64,000 nucleotides of DNA from Gemmatimonadota bacterium. GTDB lineage: Bacteria > Gemmatimonadota > Gemmatimonadetes > Longimicrobiales > Gaopeijiaceae. Position 1 is the stretch's first letter; every line of letters starts with the position of its first letter. Shown in pieces: positions 17,411 through 26,370 of the stretch. The notes under the pieces were generated by a model. The model ran no database searches. It worked only from the letters and a program-made list of their open reading frames with translations, and was not told where the DNA came from. The stretch covers positions 38,074 to 102,073 of the forward strand of contig JAURER010000006.1 in assembly GCA_030827315.1 (NCBI GenBank), given 5' to 3'. Made by a program: the position numbers and the translations under genes.

Positions 17411-18897
17411 GCACGATCGTTCAGAACTATGTCGGCGGCGGCTGGCGTGAGGCCGCGGGGTCCGAGACTCTTGCCATCACGAACCCGGCATCCGGAGCGG
17501 AGATCGGACGTGTCCCGCTGTCGTCTGCGGCCGACGTCGATGCCGCGGTGCAGGCCGCCCGGGCGGCGTTCCCGGCATGGCGCGCGACGCCGGCGCCCGA
17601 ACGCGCGCGTGTGCTTTTTCGCCTCAAGATGCTCCTCGAGGAGCACAAGGAAGAGCTCGCCGTCCAGCTCACTCGGGAGCACGGCAAGATCCTCCCCGAG
17701 ACGCGCGGCGAGGTGCAGCGCGGCATCGAGAACGTCGAGCACGCGTGTGGCATCCCCGCGCTCATGATGGGCGACACCCTGGAGGAGATCTCGCGGGGAA
17801 TCGACTGCGCGAGCTGGCGCCAGCCGATCGGCGTCTTCGGCATCATCACGCCCTACAACTTCCCCGTGATGATTCCGCTCTGGTTCTGGCCCTACGCCGT
17901 CGCAACGGGCAACACCGTGGTGCTCAAGCCGAGCGAGCAGGATCCTCTCACGCACCAGAAGATCGTCGAACTCGCCGAGAAGGCGGGGCTTCCTGAAGGC
18001 GTGCTCAACGTCGTGCATGGGGGTCAGGAGGCCGTCGAGTCGATCTGCGACCACCCCGACATCGTCGGCGTCTCGTTCGTCGGGTCGAGCAACGTGGCGA
18101 AGATCGTGTACACGCGGGCCGCCGCCGCCGGGAAGCGCGTTCAGACGCTGGGCGGGGCCAAGAACTACCTCATCGTGCTGCCCGACGCGGACATGGACGC
18201 GACGCTGGAGGCGTGCGCGGGCTCCATCTTCGGCTCCTCCGGGCAGCGGTGCCTCGCGGGCAGCATGGTCGTCGGAGTCGGCGAGGCCCACGCACAGATC
18301 CGCGAGCGCATCCTCGACTACGCCTCGTCCATCCGCGTGGGCGACGGACTCGATCCGGCCACGAACATGGGTCCGGTGATCTCGGCCTCTCATCGGGACC
18401 GGGTACGGTCGTTCATCGACCGTGGCGTCGCGGAGGGAGCGAAGCTCACCCTCGACGGTCGCTCCACGACGGTCGAGGGTCTCGAGGGCGGGTACTGGGT
18501 GGGCCCCACCGTCTTCGAGGACGTCGCGCCCGGCGCGTCGATCGGGACCGAAGAGATCTTCGGGCCGGTCGCCGGCATCAACCGTGCGGACTCGGTCGAG
18601 GACGCCATCGCCATGATGCACGCCAGCCGGTACGGGAACGCCTGCTCGATCTTCACCACGAGCGGGCACGCCGCCCGCGAGTTCCGCTATCAGGCCGGCA
18701 TCAGCATGATCGGGGTGAACATCGGCGTGGCGGCCCCGATGGCCTTCTTCCCCTTCGGCGGCTCGAAGCAGTCGTTCTTCGGGGACCTCAAGGCGGCCGG
18801 CCGTGACGGAATCGCGTTCTTCACGGACCAGCGCGTCGTCATCTCGCGCTGGTCGAACGTGAGCTCCGACCCGCACCACAGGAAGAAGGGACAGTAG
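17407..18897 (+). CDS. mmsA: CoA-acylating methylmalonate-semialdehyde dehydrogenase
   Basis: This 496-residue aldehyde dehydrogenase oxidises methylmalonate semialdehyde to propionyl-CoA (or malonate semialdehyde to acetyl-CoA) with NAD+ and CoA. The subfamily marker is LGGAKNYLIV at about residue 248, replacing the ELGGK glutamate site of ordinary dehydrogenases. Catalytic C282 lies in SSGQRCLAG. GIITPYNFPVMIP and FVGSSNVA complete the cofactor site. Length matches MmsA/IolA. The ATG overlaps the M28 stop. A class III aminotransferase follows after 50 bases. The pair fits valine, thymine or beta-alanine catabolism. Confidence 0.93.
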   Translation: MSTIVQNYVGGGWREAAGSETLAITNPASGAEIGRVPLSSAADVDAAVQAARAAFPAWRATPAPERARVLFRLKMLLEEHKEELAVQLTREHGKILPETRGEVQRGIENVEHACGIPALMMGDTLEEISRGIDCASWRQPIGVFGIITPYNFPVMIPLWFWPYAVATGNTVVLKPSEQDPLTHQKIVELAEKAGLPEGVLNVVHGGQEAVESICDHPDIVGVSFVGSSNVAKIVYTRAAAAGKRVQTLGGAKNYLIVLPDADMDATLEACAGSIFGSSGQRCLAGSMVVGVGEAHAQIRERILDYASSIRVGDGLDPATNMGPVISASHRDRVRSFIDRGVAEGAKLTLDGRSTTVEGLEGGYWVGPTVFEDVAPGASIGTEEIFGPVAGINRADSVEDAIAMMHASRYGNACSIFTTSGHAAREFRYQAGISMIGVNIGVAAPMAFFPFGGSKQSFFGDLKAAGRDGIAFFTDQRVVISRWSNVSSDPHHRKKGQ

Positions 18898-18947
18898 CCC
18901 CTGCCCCCCGAAACGACGACATACGGACCCCTACCCACAACCGAATC

Positions 18948-20264
18948 ATGACCGGAACCACGCTCGCCGGCGGTGTCACCAGCGCCGAGACGATCCACGG
19001 ACAGCGGGAATTCCTGCTCCCCTCCATGCTCCACATGTACCAGGAGCCCCTCGTGCTGGAGGAGGGGTTCGGGGTACGTGTGAAGGATCCCGAGGGACGG
19101 GAGTACCTCGACCTCTTCAGCGGGATTCTCACGGTGTCGGTGGGTCACTGCAATCCGCGCGTCATCGACGCGACGGTCGCGCAGATGAAGAAGCTCGGGC
19201 ACATCTCCACGCTGTACGCCCATGAGATGCAGGTCGAGGCGGCCCGCAAGATCGCCGACATCGCCCCTGGCAACCTCAAGCGTACCTTCTTCAGCAACTC
19301 GGGCACCGAAGCCATCGAGACGGCCCTCATGATGGCGTGTCTCGCCACGGGCCGCTCGGAGATCATCGGGCTGCGCGTGGGTTACCACGGCCGCTCCTTC
19401 ATGGCCACCAGCGTGACCGCGCACTCGGGGTGGCGCCCGCTCGCGACGCCCGTCGCGGGGATCAAGCACGCGAAGAGCCCCAACCCGTACCGCTGCCCGT
19501 ACGGGCAGCCGTGCGACGAGACGTGCGTCGACAAGTTCGTCGACGACCTCGAAGAGGTGATCGTCACCACGACGAACGGGCGCCCTGCGGCGTTCATCGC
19601 CGAGACCATCATGGGTGTAGCCGGGTACGTCGTCCCCCCCGCCGGCTACTTCGAAAAGGCGGCCGAGGTCATCCGTCGCTATGGAGGACTGCTCATCATC
19701 GACGAGGTGCAGGCCGGTTTCGGTCGGACCGGCACGCACTGGTTCGGGATCCAGCACTGGGGCGTGGAGCCCGACATCATGGTGATGGCCAAGGGGATCG
19801 CGAACGGCGCGCCGGTCGGGGCCACCATCACGACCGACGAAATCGCGCACGCGTGGAAGGGAAAGACGATCTCGACCTTCGGCGGCAACCCCGTCTCCAT
19901 GGCGCAGCTCTGCGCCACCCAGGACGAACTCCGCGACCACGACGCCCCGCACAACGCGCAGGCGCGCGGCGAGCAGCTTCGTGCCGCGCTCGTCGAGATG
20001 CAGGAGCGTCACCCCTGGATGGGCGACGTCCGGGGCATGGGCCTCATGCAGGCCATCGAGATCGTGAAGGACCCGGTCTCCAAGGAGCCCGACATGGAGC
20101 GTACCAAGAAGCTCCTGGAGGCTACGCGCGCGGAGGGAGTGCTGGTGGGACAGGGAGGTTTGCACGGCACGGTGATCCGCATCGGGCCCTCGCTGCTGAT
20201 CACGGAAGAAGAGATGGCCGAGGGAATCGAAAAGCTGGGCCGGGCGATCGAGCGGGTCGGGTGA
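18948..20264 (+). CDS. Class III PLP aminotransferase, AGXT2-like
   Basis: This 438-residue PLP enzyme has the Schiff-base lysine K282 in VMAKGIANGAPVG and the cofactor aspartate in IDEVQAGFGRTGTHW. FFSNSGTEAIETALMMA and GYHGRSFMATSVT are also conserved. A cysteine-bearing loop (PNPYRCPYGQPCDETC) resembles that of alanine-glyoxylate aminotransferase 2 and 3-aminoisobutyrate-pyruvate aminotransferase. Its product, methylmalonate or malonate semialdehyde, would be the substrate of the mmsA protein immediately upstream, which supports this assignment. An omega-amino-acid or acetylornithine role is less likely. It is followed after three bases by a tiny membrane protein gene. Confidence 0.88.
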   Translation: MTGTTLAGGVTSAETIHGQREFLLPSMLHMYQEPLVLEEGFGVRVKDPEGREYLDLFSGILTVSVGHCNPRVIDATVAQMKKLGHISTLYAHEMQVEAARKIADIAPGNLKRTFFSNSGTEAIETALMMACLATGRSEIIGLRVGYHGRSFMATSVTAHSGWRPLATPVAGIKHAKSPNPYRCPYGQPCDETCVDKFVDDLEEVIVTTTNGRPAAFIAETIMGVAGYVVPPAGYFEKAAEVIRRYGGLLIIDEVQAGFGRTGTHWFGIQHWGVEPDIMVMAKGIANGAPVGATITTDEIAHAWKGKTISTFGGNPVSMAQLCATQDELRDHDAPHNAQARGEQLRAALVEMQERHPWMGDVRGMGLMQAIEIVKDPVSKEPDMERTKKLLEATRAEGVLVGQGGLHGTVIRIGPSLLITEEEMAEGIEKLGRAIERVG

Positions 20265-20267
20265 CGC

Positions 20268-20444
20268 ATGCCCCTCGACGCCTGGATTCTCCTGCTGCTC
20301 TCCGTCGGACTGGGCCTCGGCCTCGAGGTCGTGTTTCTCCGGGCGCGGCGGCGGAGCGGGTATGCCATCGAGCCTTCTTCGCGTCATGAAGACGAGCGGC
20401 TCGCCCGGCACACGGACGGGCGCCTGACGAAGGACGAGCCGTGA
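20268..20444 (+). CDS. Small single-span membrane protein (58 residues)
   Basis: An ATG three bases after the aminotransferase stop opens a 58-codon frame whose TGA overlaps the GTG of the symporter gene (GTGA). The protein has one clear membrane helix (WILLLLSVGLGLGLEVVFL) and then a charged tail (RARRRSGYAIEP and a Lys/Glu-rich end). The inside-positive residues after the helix suggest a cytoplasmic C-terminus. I recognise no family. The tight spacing on both sides and the coherent membrane topology argue that it is translated. It could be an accessory subunit of the symporter, by analogy with small partners of some SSS transporters (inference). Confidence 0.6.
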   Translation: MPLDAWILLLLSVGLGLGLEVVFLRARRRSGYAIEPSSRHEDERLARHTDGRLTKDEP

Positions 20445-21922
20445 CCTCCGCGACCATCGTCGGCGTCGTCGTCGGCTACCTGCTGGTCCTGCTCGCCATC
20501 GGCGTCTGGGGTGGTCGCGAGTCGGGTGATCTCAAGGGGTACTACGTGGCCGGCAAGAAGCTGCCGGCCTGGGTGATCGCGTTCAGTTCGAACGCGACGG
20601 GCGAGAGCGCGTGGCTGCTCCTGGGGCTCACCGGTATGGGGTATGCGATCGGCGTCCATGCCTTCTGGATCATCATGGGCGAGGTGATGGGCGTCGCTGC
20701 CGCGTGGATCTGGGTCGCACGACCGTTCAAGGAGTACACGGACCGGTACGACGCGATTACCGTGCCCGATTACCTCACGGAGCGATTCCGGGACACCCGG
20801 CACGTCTTTCGGTGGATTTCCGCGCTGATCATCCTGAGCATGGTGATGGCGTACGTCGCGGCCCAGCTCACGGCGTCGGGCAAGGCATTCGACTCGTTTC
20901 TCGGCACGGGTTACACCGCCGGGGTCTGGATCGGGCTGGCGATCGTCCTCTTCTATACGACGGTGGGCGGGTTCAAGGCGGTCGCGTACTCCGACTTCCT
21001 GCAGGGCGTGCTGATGCTCGGATGCCTCCTGACGCTGCCGGTGGTCGGGATCGCGGCGGCGGGCGGGTGGACTCCGATGATCGAGTCCCTGCGGGCCCAG
21101 GACCCCGCGCTCCTGCAGCCGATGGGGTCCTTCGGGCTTTCGCTGGCGGGGGTGCTGAGTGCGGCCGGTTCCGTGGCCATCGGTCTCGCATTCCTCGGCT
21201 CGCCGCAGCTCCTGACCCGGTTCATGTCGGCTCGCGACCAGAAGCAGATCGTGGAGGGCGGCTACTGGGCCGTTCTTTGCGTGATCGGCTTCGACGTCGG
21301 TGCCGTCTTCGGCGGGATGGCGGGCCGCACGCTCTATCCGGGCCTGCTCGATCCCGAGACGATCCTCCCTCAGATGAGCGCCTCGCTCTTTCCTGCCTTC
21401 TTCACGGGTGTGTTCCTGGTCGTCGTGCTGGCGGCCATCATGTCGACCGTCGATTCGCTGTTGATCCTCGCGTCGTCGGTCGTGGTACGCGACGTGGTGC
21501 AGAAGGCGCTGGGGTCCCGGGCCTCGGAGCGGACGCTCTCGATCATGGGCAAGGGCGTGACCGTGGTGATCGGTCTGGTTGGACTCGTCGTCGCGCTCCT
21601 TGAGGTCCGCGTCATCTTCGACTTCGTGCTCTTCGCCTGGTCCGGGATCGCGTGCGCCTTCACGCCCGTCGTGCTCTGCTCACTGTTCTGGAAGCGCACG
21701 ACGAAAGCGGGCGCGATCGCCGGCATGATCGGGGGATTCCTGGTGACGGTGATCTGGGTTCGGAGCTTCAAGGCCGACTTTTATGACCTTTACGAGATGA
21801 TCCCCGGATTCTTCGCCGGCCTCGCTATCTGCGTTCTGGTGAGCCTGGTCACGAAGCCCGACGAGGCTGCCGTGGCGGAACTGGAGTCGGTGCGGCAGTC
21901 GGTGGGACCGGTCTTCCGCTAG
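20441..21922 (+). CDS. Sodium:solute symporter (SSS family, PutP-like)
   Basis: This 493-residue integral membrane protein has about thirteen hydrophobic segments. SSS signatures are visible: FSSNATGESAWLLLGLTGMGYAIG in the first helices, DRYDAITVPDYLTERF, LYTTVGGFKAVAYSDFLQG and a STVDSLLILASSVV sodium-site helix. Family members import proline, other amino acids, pantothenate or sugars with Na+. The context (upstream aminotransferase and semialdehyde dehydrogenase) suggests an amino acid or beta-amino acid substrate (inference). The GTG start overlaps the small membrane protein gene by four bases. Confidence 0.92.
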   Translation: MTSATIVGVVVGYLLVLLAIGVWGGRESGDLKGYYVAGKKLPAWVIAFSSNATGESAWLLLGLTGMGYAIGVHAFWIIMGEVMGVAAAWIWVARPFKEYTDRYDAITVPDYLTERFRDTRHVFRWISALIILSMVMAYVAAQLTASGKAFDSFLGTGYTAGVWIGLAIVLFYTTVGGFKAVAYSDFLQGVLMLGCLLTLPVVGIAAAGGWTPMIESLRAQDPALLQPMGSFGLSLAGVLSAAGSVAIGLAFLGSPQLLTRFMSARDQKQIVEGGYWAVLCVIGFDVGAVFGGMAGRTLYPGLLDPETILPQMSASLFPAFFTGVFLVVVLAAIMSTVDSLLILASSVVVRDVVQKALGSRASERTLSIMGKGVTVVIGLVGLVVALLEVRVIFDFVLFAWSGIACAFTPVVLCSLFWKRTTKAGAIAGMIGGFLVTVIWVRSFKADFYDLYEMIPGFFAGLAICVLVSLVTKPDEAAVAELESVRQSVGPVFR

Positions 21923-21939
21923 GGCCGGCCGGACCGGCC
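21923..21939 (+). terminator. Short hairpin after the symporter gene
   Basis: GGCCGG pairs with CCGGCC around a five-base loop, directly after the TAG stop. No T-run follows, so this is only a weak terminator candidate. It does mark the boundary between the transport operon and the amidoligase operon. Confidence 0.35.
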
Positions 21940-22020
21940 GATTGCCGCCGAGGTGGTGGACGCCGGGTCGTTCGCTTCACCGGCCGTCTTCCTGTTGCGA
22001 TATTTGGGTACCGCTCCGGT

Positions 22021-22827
22021 GTGGAGCGCGCACGTCCACCGGGCCGGCTCGCCCGGTCTTCTCAGTTGGGATTCGCCGCCTTGGCATCGGCCGCACGGCC
22101 GGACAGACCGGTCTTCAAGTTCTCGGGCATCCGGGTTTCGCAGCAGCCTGACGACGTCAGCTGCGGGCCGACCTGCCTGCAGGGCGTCTACGACTTCCAC
22201 GGCCTGCACCTCTCGCTCGAGGACGTGATGTCCTCCGTGCGCCGTCTCGATCACGGCGGCACGCTCGGGGTGCTGCTCGGGCAGGACGCGCTCGAACGTG
22301 GCTTCGAGGCCACGCTCTTCACCTATAACCTCGAGGTCTTCGACCCGACGTGGTTCACGTCGTACCGGAACGACCTGCGCCCGCTGCTTGAGCAGCGCCT
22401 CCGCTCCAGACGGGGCGAGCCGCGCCTGTGCTCCGCCATCGAGGCGTACCTGGAGTTCATCGACCACGGCGGTGACGTCCGCCATCGTGAGCTCACCCCG
22501 TCGCTGATCGCGAAGATCGTACGGCGGGGTTATCCGCCGATCACCGGGTTGAGTGCGACGTACCTCTACCCGTGCGAGAGAGAGGTCTTCGACGGGCCGA
22601 AGTCCGCCTTCGACGCCGTGCGCGGAGACCCCGTCGGGCACTTCGTGGTGATCTCCGGCGTGGATGGAAACACGGGAAAGTTTCGAATCTCGGACCCCTC
22701 GGCGGACAACCCGGCCCACCGCTCGGGGACCTACTGGGTCAGCCCGCACAGGCTCGTCGGCGCGATCTTCCTGGGCGTGACGACGTACGACGGGAACCTC
22801 CTGATCATCCGCCCGAGGGAGAGCTGA
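22021..22827 (+). CDS. C39-like papain-fold peptidase of an amidoligase operon
   Basis: This 268-residue protein carries a papain-like triad in the C39 arrangement: QQPDDVSCGPTCLQG (oxyanion Gln near 41-42, nucleophile C48), GHFVVISGVD (H207) and RISDPSADN (D225). There is no signal peptide or transporter domain, so unlike bacteriocin-exporter C39 domains it should act in the cytoplasm. The start is uncertain: GTG 22021 is the first available, but the conserved part begins near residue 30 and no ribosome binding site stands out. It is the first gene of an operon with a RimK-like ligase, GCS2 and N-formylglutamate amidohydrolase homologues. Confidence 0.78.
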   Translation: MERARPPGRLARSSQLGFAALASAARPDRPVFKFSGIRVSQQPDDVSCGPTCLQGVYDFHGLHLSLEDVMSSVRRLDHGGTLGVLLGQDALERGFEATLFTYNLEVFDPTWFTSYRNDLRPLLEQRLRSRRGEPRLCSAIEAYLEFIDHGGDVRHRELTPSLIAKIVRRGYPPITGLSATYLYPCEREVFDGPKSAFDAVRGDPVGHFVVISGVDGNTGKFRISDPSADNPAHRSGTYWVSPHRLVGAIFLGVTTYDGNLLIIRPRES

Positions 22828-22830
22828 GGC

Positions 22831-24300
22831 ATGGCCCGTCTGATCGTGGTAGAACGACCGGAACGTTGGCCCTTCGTGATCCCGGGCGTGGAGGTCGTGG
22901 CGGCGCGCGAGTACCTCACCTCGGACCGTTACGCCGGCATGCCGCGCGTGACGGTACTCAACTTCTGCCGCAGCTACGCCAACAACACGACGGGCTACTA
23001 CGTGTCCCTGCTGGCGCTCGCGCGCGGGCACCGGCCGCTGCCCTCGGTCACGACGCTGCAGGGACTGCGGGTCGATTCGGTTCTTCGAGTCGTCTCCCAC
23101 GAGTTCGACCAGATGATCCAGTCGAGCCTGAAGCAGCTTCGCTCGGACCGTTTCGAGCTCAGCGTGTACTTCGGGCGGAACCTCGCCAAACGCTACGCCC
23201 GCCTCGCCAGCGAGCTGTTCACTCATTTTCCGATCCCGTTCCTGCGCGCCCGCTTCGACCGTAACCCGGACGGACGATGGGAGCTCGGGAGCATCCGTGC
23301 GGTGCCGGCGAGCGAAGTGCCGGATGATCACGCTGCGTTCGTGATCGAATCCGCCGAGCGCTTCTTCCGACGTTCTCCGGGCTCCGGCAGAAACCGTCGC
23401 GATACCCGCTACGACATGGCGATCCTCTGGTCCGAAGACGACCACCAGGCGCCGTCGAATCCGGGTGCGATCAGGAAGTTCATCAAGGCCGCCGAACGGG
23501 TCGGAATCAAGGCGGAGACGATCGGTCCCGACGAGTTCGGCCGGCTTGAGGTGTACGACGCGCTCTTCATCCGGGAGACGACGCAGATCGGGCACCACAC
23601 GCACCGCTTCGCGCTTCGAGCCGAGGCCGCCGGCCTCATCGTGATCGACGACCCGGAGTCCATCGTCCGCTGTACGAACAAGGTCTATCAGACCGAGCTC
23701 TTCCGACGTCACGGCATTCCCATTCCGAAGACGTTCGTGGTGCACGCGGCCAATCGCGACACGGTCGCCGCGGAGGTCGGACTTCCGTGCGTACTCAAGG
23801 ATCCGGCCGGTTCGTTCTCCGTAGGGACGGTGAAGGCGGAGACGCCCGGGGAGCTGACCGACGGCCTCGATCAGCTGCTGGACGAATCCGAACTTGTGAT
23901 CGCCCAGGAGTGGACACCGACGGCGTTCGACTGGCGGATCGGCGTCCTGGCCGGCACGCCGCTGTTCGCGTCACGCTACCACATGGCGAAGGGGCACTGG
24001 CAGATCATCCAGCCCGAGTCCGACAGCGGTCCTCGCTACGGGCGCGTGGAGGCGGTCCCGATCGAGAAAGTCCCCCAGAGGGTGCTCGAGGTCGCGCTGG
24101 GAGCCTGCCGGGTCATCGGGAAGGGGCTGTACGGGGTCGACCTCAAGGCACTCGACGACGGACGCGTGGTCGTGACCGAGGTCAACGACAATCCCAACAT
24201 CGACGCGGGGTACGAGGACGGCATCTCGGGCGATGCGCTCTACGACCGGGTCATGGAGCACTTCGTGCACGCGCTCGACGCCCGTGGGAGAGGCGCATGA
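22831..24300 (+). CDS. RimK-like ATP-grasp ligase with N-terminal RLAN domain
   Basis: In this 489-residue protein residues about 1-180 match the RLAN domain (MARLIVVERPERWPF, then VLNFCRSYANNTTGYYVSLLA and RNLAKRYARLASELF). Residues about 190-485 form a RimK-type ATP-grasp: FIRETTQIGHH, CVLKDPAGSFSVGTVK with the ATP-binding Lys, IAQEWTPTAFDWRIGVL and the metal-site VTEVNDNPNIDAGYEDG. ATP-grasp enzymes of this group form amide bonds, often adding Glu or other amino acids to proteins or small molecules. The substrate is unknown. It lies three bases after the C39-like gene, and its TGA overlaps the next ATG. Confidence 0.88.
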   Translation: MARLIVVERPERWPFVIPGVEVVAAREYLTSDRYAGMPRVTVLNFCRSYANNTTGYYVSLLALARGHRPLPSVTTLQGLRVDSVLRVVSHEFDQMIQSSLKQLRSDRFELSVYFGRNLAKRYARLASELFTHFPIPFLRARFDRNPDGRWELGSIRAVPASEVPDDHAAFVIESAERFFRRSPGSGRNRRDTRYDMAILWSEDDHQAPSNPGAIRKFIKAAERVGIKAETIGPDEFGRLEVYDALFIRETTQIGHHTHRFALRAEAAGLIVIDDPESIVRCTNKVYQTELFRRHGIPIPKTFVVHAANRDTVAAEVGLPCVLKDPAGSFSVGTVKAETPGELTDGLDQLLDESELVIAQEWTPTAFDWRIGVLAGTPLFASRYHMAKGHWQIIQPESDSGPRYGRVEAVPIEKVPQRVLEVALGACRVIGKGLYGVDLKALDDGRVVVTEVNDNPNIDAGYEDGISGDALYDRVMEHFVHALDARGRGA

Positions 24301-25517
24301 GCCGACTGCGCCTCTTCGAGGCGATCGGCGTCGAGATCGAGTACATGATCGTCGACGCCGAGTCGCTGGATGTGAACGCGGTATGCGACCGGCTCATCGA
24401 GAAGATGGCCGGTGAACCGGTGTCCGAGTTCGAGCGGGGCCCCCTCGCGTGGTCGAACGAGCTGGTGCTCCACGTGCTCGAGCTCAAGACCAACGGGCCG
24501 GCTGCGACGCTGGAGGGGCTGGGCTCGCTCTTCCACGCCGAGGTGAGGACGGCGCTCGAGGCCCTGGAGCCGATGGGGAGCACGCTCCTTCCGGGTGGCG
24601 TCCACCCGTGGATGGACCCGACCAGCGAGACTCGGCTCTGGCCCCACGAATACAACGAGGTCTACCGCACCTTCGACCGAATCTTCGGCTGCTCGGGCCA
24701 TGGCTGGTCGAATCTTCAGAGCACGCACATCAACCTGCCGTTCGGAGACGACGACGAGTTTGGCCGGCTTCACGCCGCGATTCGCACGGCGCTCGCCATC
24801 ATTCCCGCGCTCACCGCGGCCAGCCCGTTCCTGGACGGAGTCGAGCAGCCGGCGCTGGATGCGCGACTGGAGGCCTACCGGCTCAACGCGAAGAGGGTGC
24901 CGGAAGTCGCCGGTCAGGTGATCCCCGAGCCGGTGCGTTCCGAGCACGAGTACCGTGACCGGATTCTCCAGCCGCTCTACGACGCGCTCGCCCCCTACGA
25001 CGCGGACGGGGTGCTGCGTCACGAGTGGGCGAACGCGCGAGGTGCCATCGCGCGCTTCGAGCGTGGAGCGATCGAGATCCGGGTCGTCGACACGCAGGAG
25101 TGCCCGACGGCGGACCTCGCGGTGGTGGCGCTGCTCGTCGCGGTCGTACGGGCGCTCACCGAGGAACGCTGGGCCGCGTCGGCGGCACTCGACGCCATCG
25201 AAACGGACGCCCTCGCGCGCCTCTTCGGAGCTACCGTCCGTGACGCGGGGGAGGCGCTCATCACCGATCGTCGCGTGCTCGGGGCGTTCGGCGTGTCCCG
25301 CAGCGAGGCCACCGCGATGACGCTCTGGCGTTCGCTCGCGGACAGAGTGGCGCCGGACATGGTGCCCGACGAGTACGGAGCGGCGATCGAGGCAATCGTG
25401 GGATACGGATCCCTGGCCCGGCGGATGCGCGACGCGCATCGCGGTGGGGCCTCGCTCGCCGCCGTGGCGTCGCGACTCATCGACTGCCTGGCACGCGACC
25501 GGATGTTCCTTGGCTGA
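24297..25517 (+). CDS. GCS2-family carboxylate-amine ligase
   Basis: This 406-residue protein is a glutamate-cysteine ligase 2 homologue (MSRLRLFEAIGVEIEYMIVD, ELKTNGPA, GVHPWMDP and SGHGWSNLQSTHINLPFGDDDEF). IEIRVVDTQECPTADLAV near residue 260 is another core segment. The family makes gamma-glutamyl or similar amide bonds using ATP. The ATG overlaps the RimK-like stop (ATGA). The adjacency of two different amidoligases indicates sequential or alternative amide-bond formation on one substrate (inference). It need not make glutathione precursors. Confidence 0.87.
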   Translation: MSRLRLFEAIGVEIEYMIVDAESLDVNAVCDRLIEKMAGEPVSEFERGPLAWSNELVLHVLELKTNGPAATLEGLGSLFHAEVRTALEALEPMGSTLLPGGVHPWMDPTSETRLWPHEYNEVYRTFDRIFGCSGHGWSNLQSTHINLPFGDDDEFGRLHAAIRTALAIIPALTAASPFLDGVEQPALDARLEAYRLNAKRVPEVAGQVIPEPVRSEHEYRDRILQPLYDALAPYDADGVLRHEWANARGAIARFERGAIEIRVVDTQECPTADLAVVALLVAVVRALTEERWAASAALDAIETDALARLFGATVRDAGEALITDRRVLGAFGVSRSEATAMTLWRSLADRVAPDMVPDEYGAAIEAIVGYGSLARRMRDAHRGGASLAAVASRLIDCLARDRMFLG

Positions 25518-26226
25518 GCCCACGCGCTACGTGCTCAGCTGCGAGCACGGCGGAAACGAGATCCCTCCTGCGTACCTTGGGCTGTTCGAGTCCCCCGCGG
25601 CCCAGGCAGCCCTCGCGTCTCACCGGGGGTGGGATCCCGGGTCGCTCGAGATCGCCGAGCGGCTCGCCTGCGTGCTGGACGCACCGCTCGTCGTCCAGCG
25701 CGTCAGCCGGCTTCTGGTGGAGTGCAACCGATCGCTGGGTCATCCGAGACTCTGGTCCGAGTTCTCGAGCGGGCTCACCAGCGTCGAGAAGGCGCACGTG
25801 CTCTTCCATCACTGGCAGGCGCACCGCGACGCGGTGCGCCGGGCCATCGGGAGGATCGAGCGCGGCGCGCGCGTGGTGCACTTGAGCGTGCACACCTTCA
25901 CCCCGGTCTGGGAGGGACGAACCCGCGCGACCGATATCGGGCTGCTGTACGACCCCGCGCGGGCAGGGGAGGGCGGGGTTGCGAGGACGTGGCAGCGCGT
26001 GCTCGGCGCGCAGCCGCCGGCGCGCGGACTGAAGATCCACCTGAACCGACCGTACCGGGGGTGGACCGACGCCCTGGTCACCGCCCTGCGCCGTGAACTC
26101 GCGGAGGCACGGTACCTCGGTCTCGAGCTCGAGGTGTCGCAGGGGCTCGTCCCCGTGCCCGCCGAAGTCGTCGACGCCGTCGGCACGTCCCTGCGGAGCG
26201 CGACGCACACGGACGGAGCGGGCTGA
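25510..26226 (+). CDS. N-formylglutamate amidohydrolase-like protein
   Basis: The 238-residue reading begins at TTG 25510, inside the end of the GCS2 gene. A longer GTG start at 25444 is possible. Motifs of the family are VLSCEHGGNEIPPAY, a zinc-site His and Glu pair, SRLLVECNRSL and VHLSVHTFTPVW with a second His. These enzymes hydrolyse amides such as N-formylglutamate. In amidoligase operons they are thought to remove or recycle the conjugate (established for gene neighbourhoods, not shown here). It is the last gene of the four-gene operon; a 144-base gap follows. Confidence 0.83.
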   Translation: MAEPTRYVLSCEHGGNEIPPAYLGLFESPAAQAALASHRGWDPGSLEIAERLACVLDAPLVVQRVSRLLVECNRSLGHPRLWSEFSSGLTSVEKAHVLFHHWQAHRDAVRRAIGRIERGARVVHLSVHTFTPVWEGRTRATDIGLLYDPARAGEGGVARTWQRVLGAQPPARGLKIHLNRPYRGWTDALVTALRRELAEARYLGLELEVSQGLVPVPAEVVDAVGTSLRSATHTDGAG

Positions 26227-26370
26227 CCGCGACCGGGTGGGACCACGTCGGGTGGCACGGCGTCCGCAGCCCGCCCGCTCGCGCGTCGCTCTTCCGCGCC
26301 GTACGATCAGGCCGGCGCGGAGCACGACGAATGCTCCGCGGCGTGCATTCATCGGCTCTCGGAGGAGATG

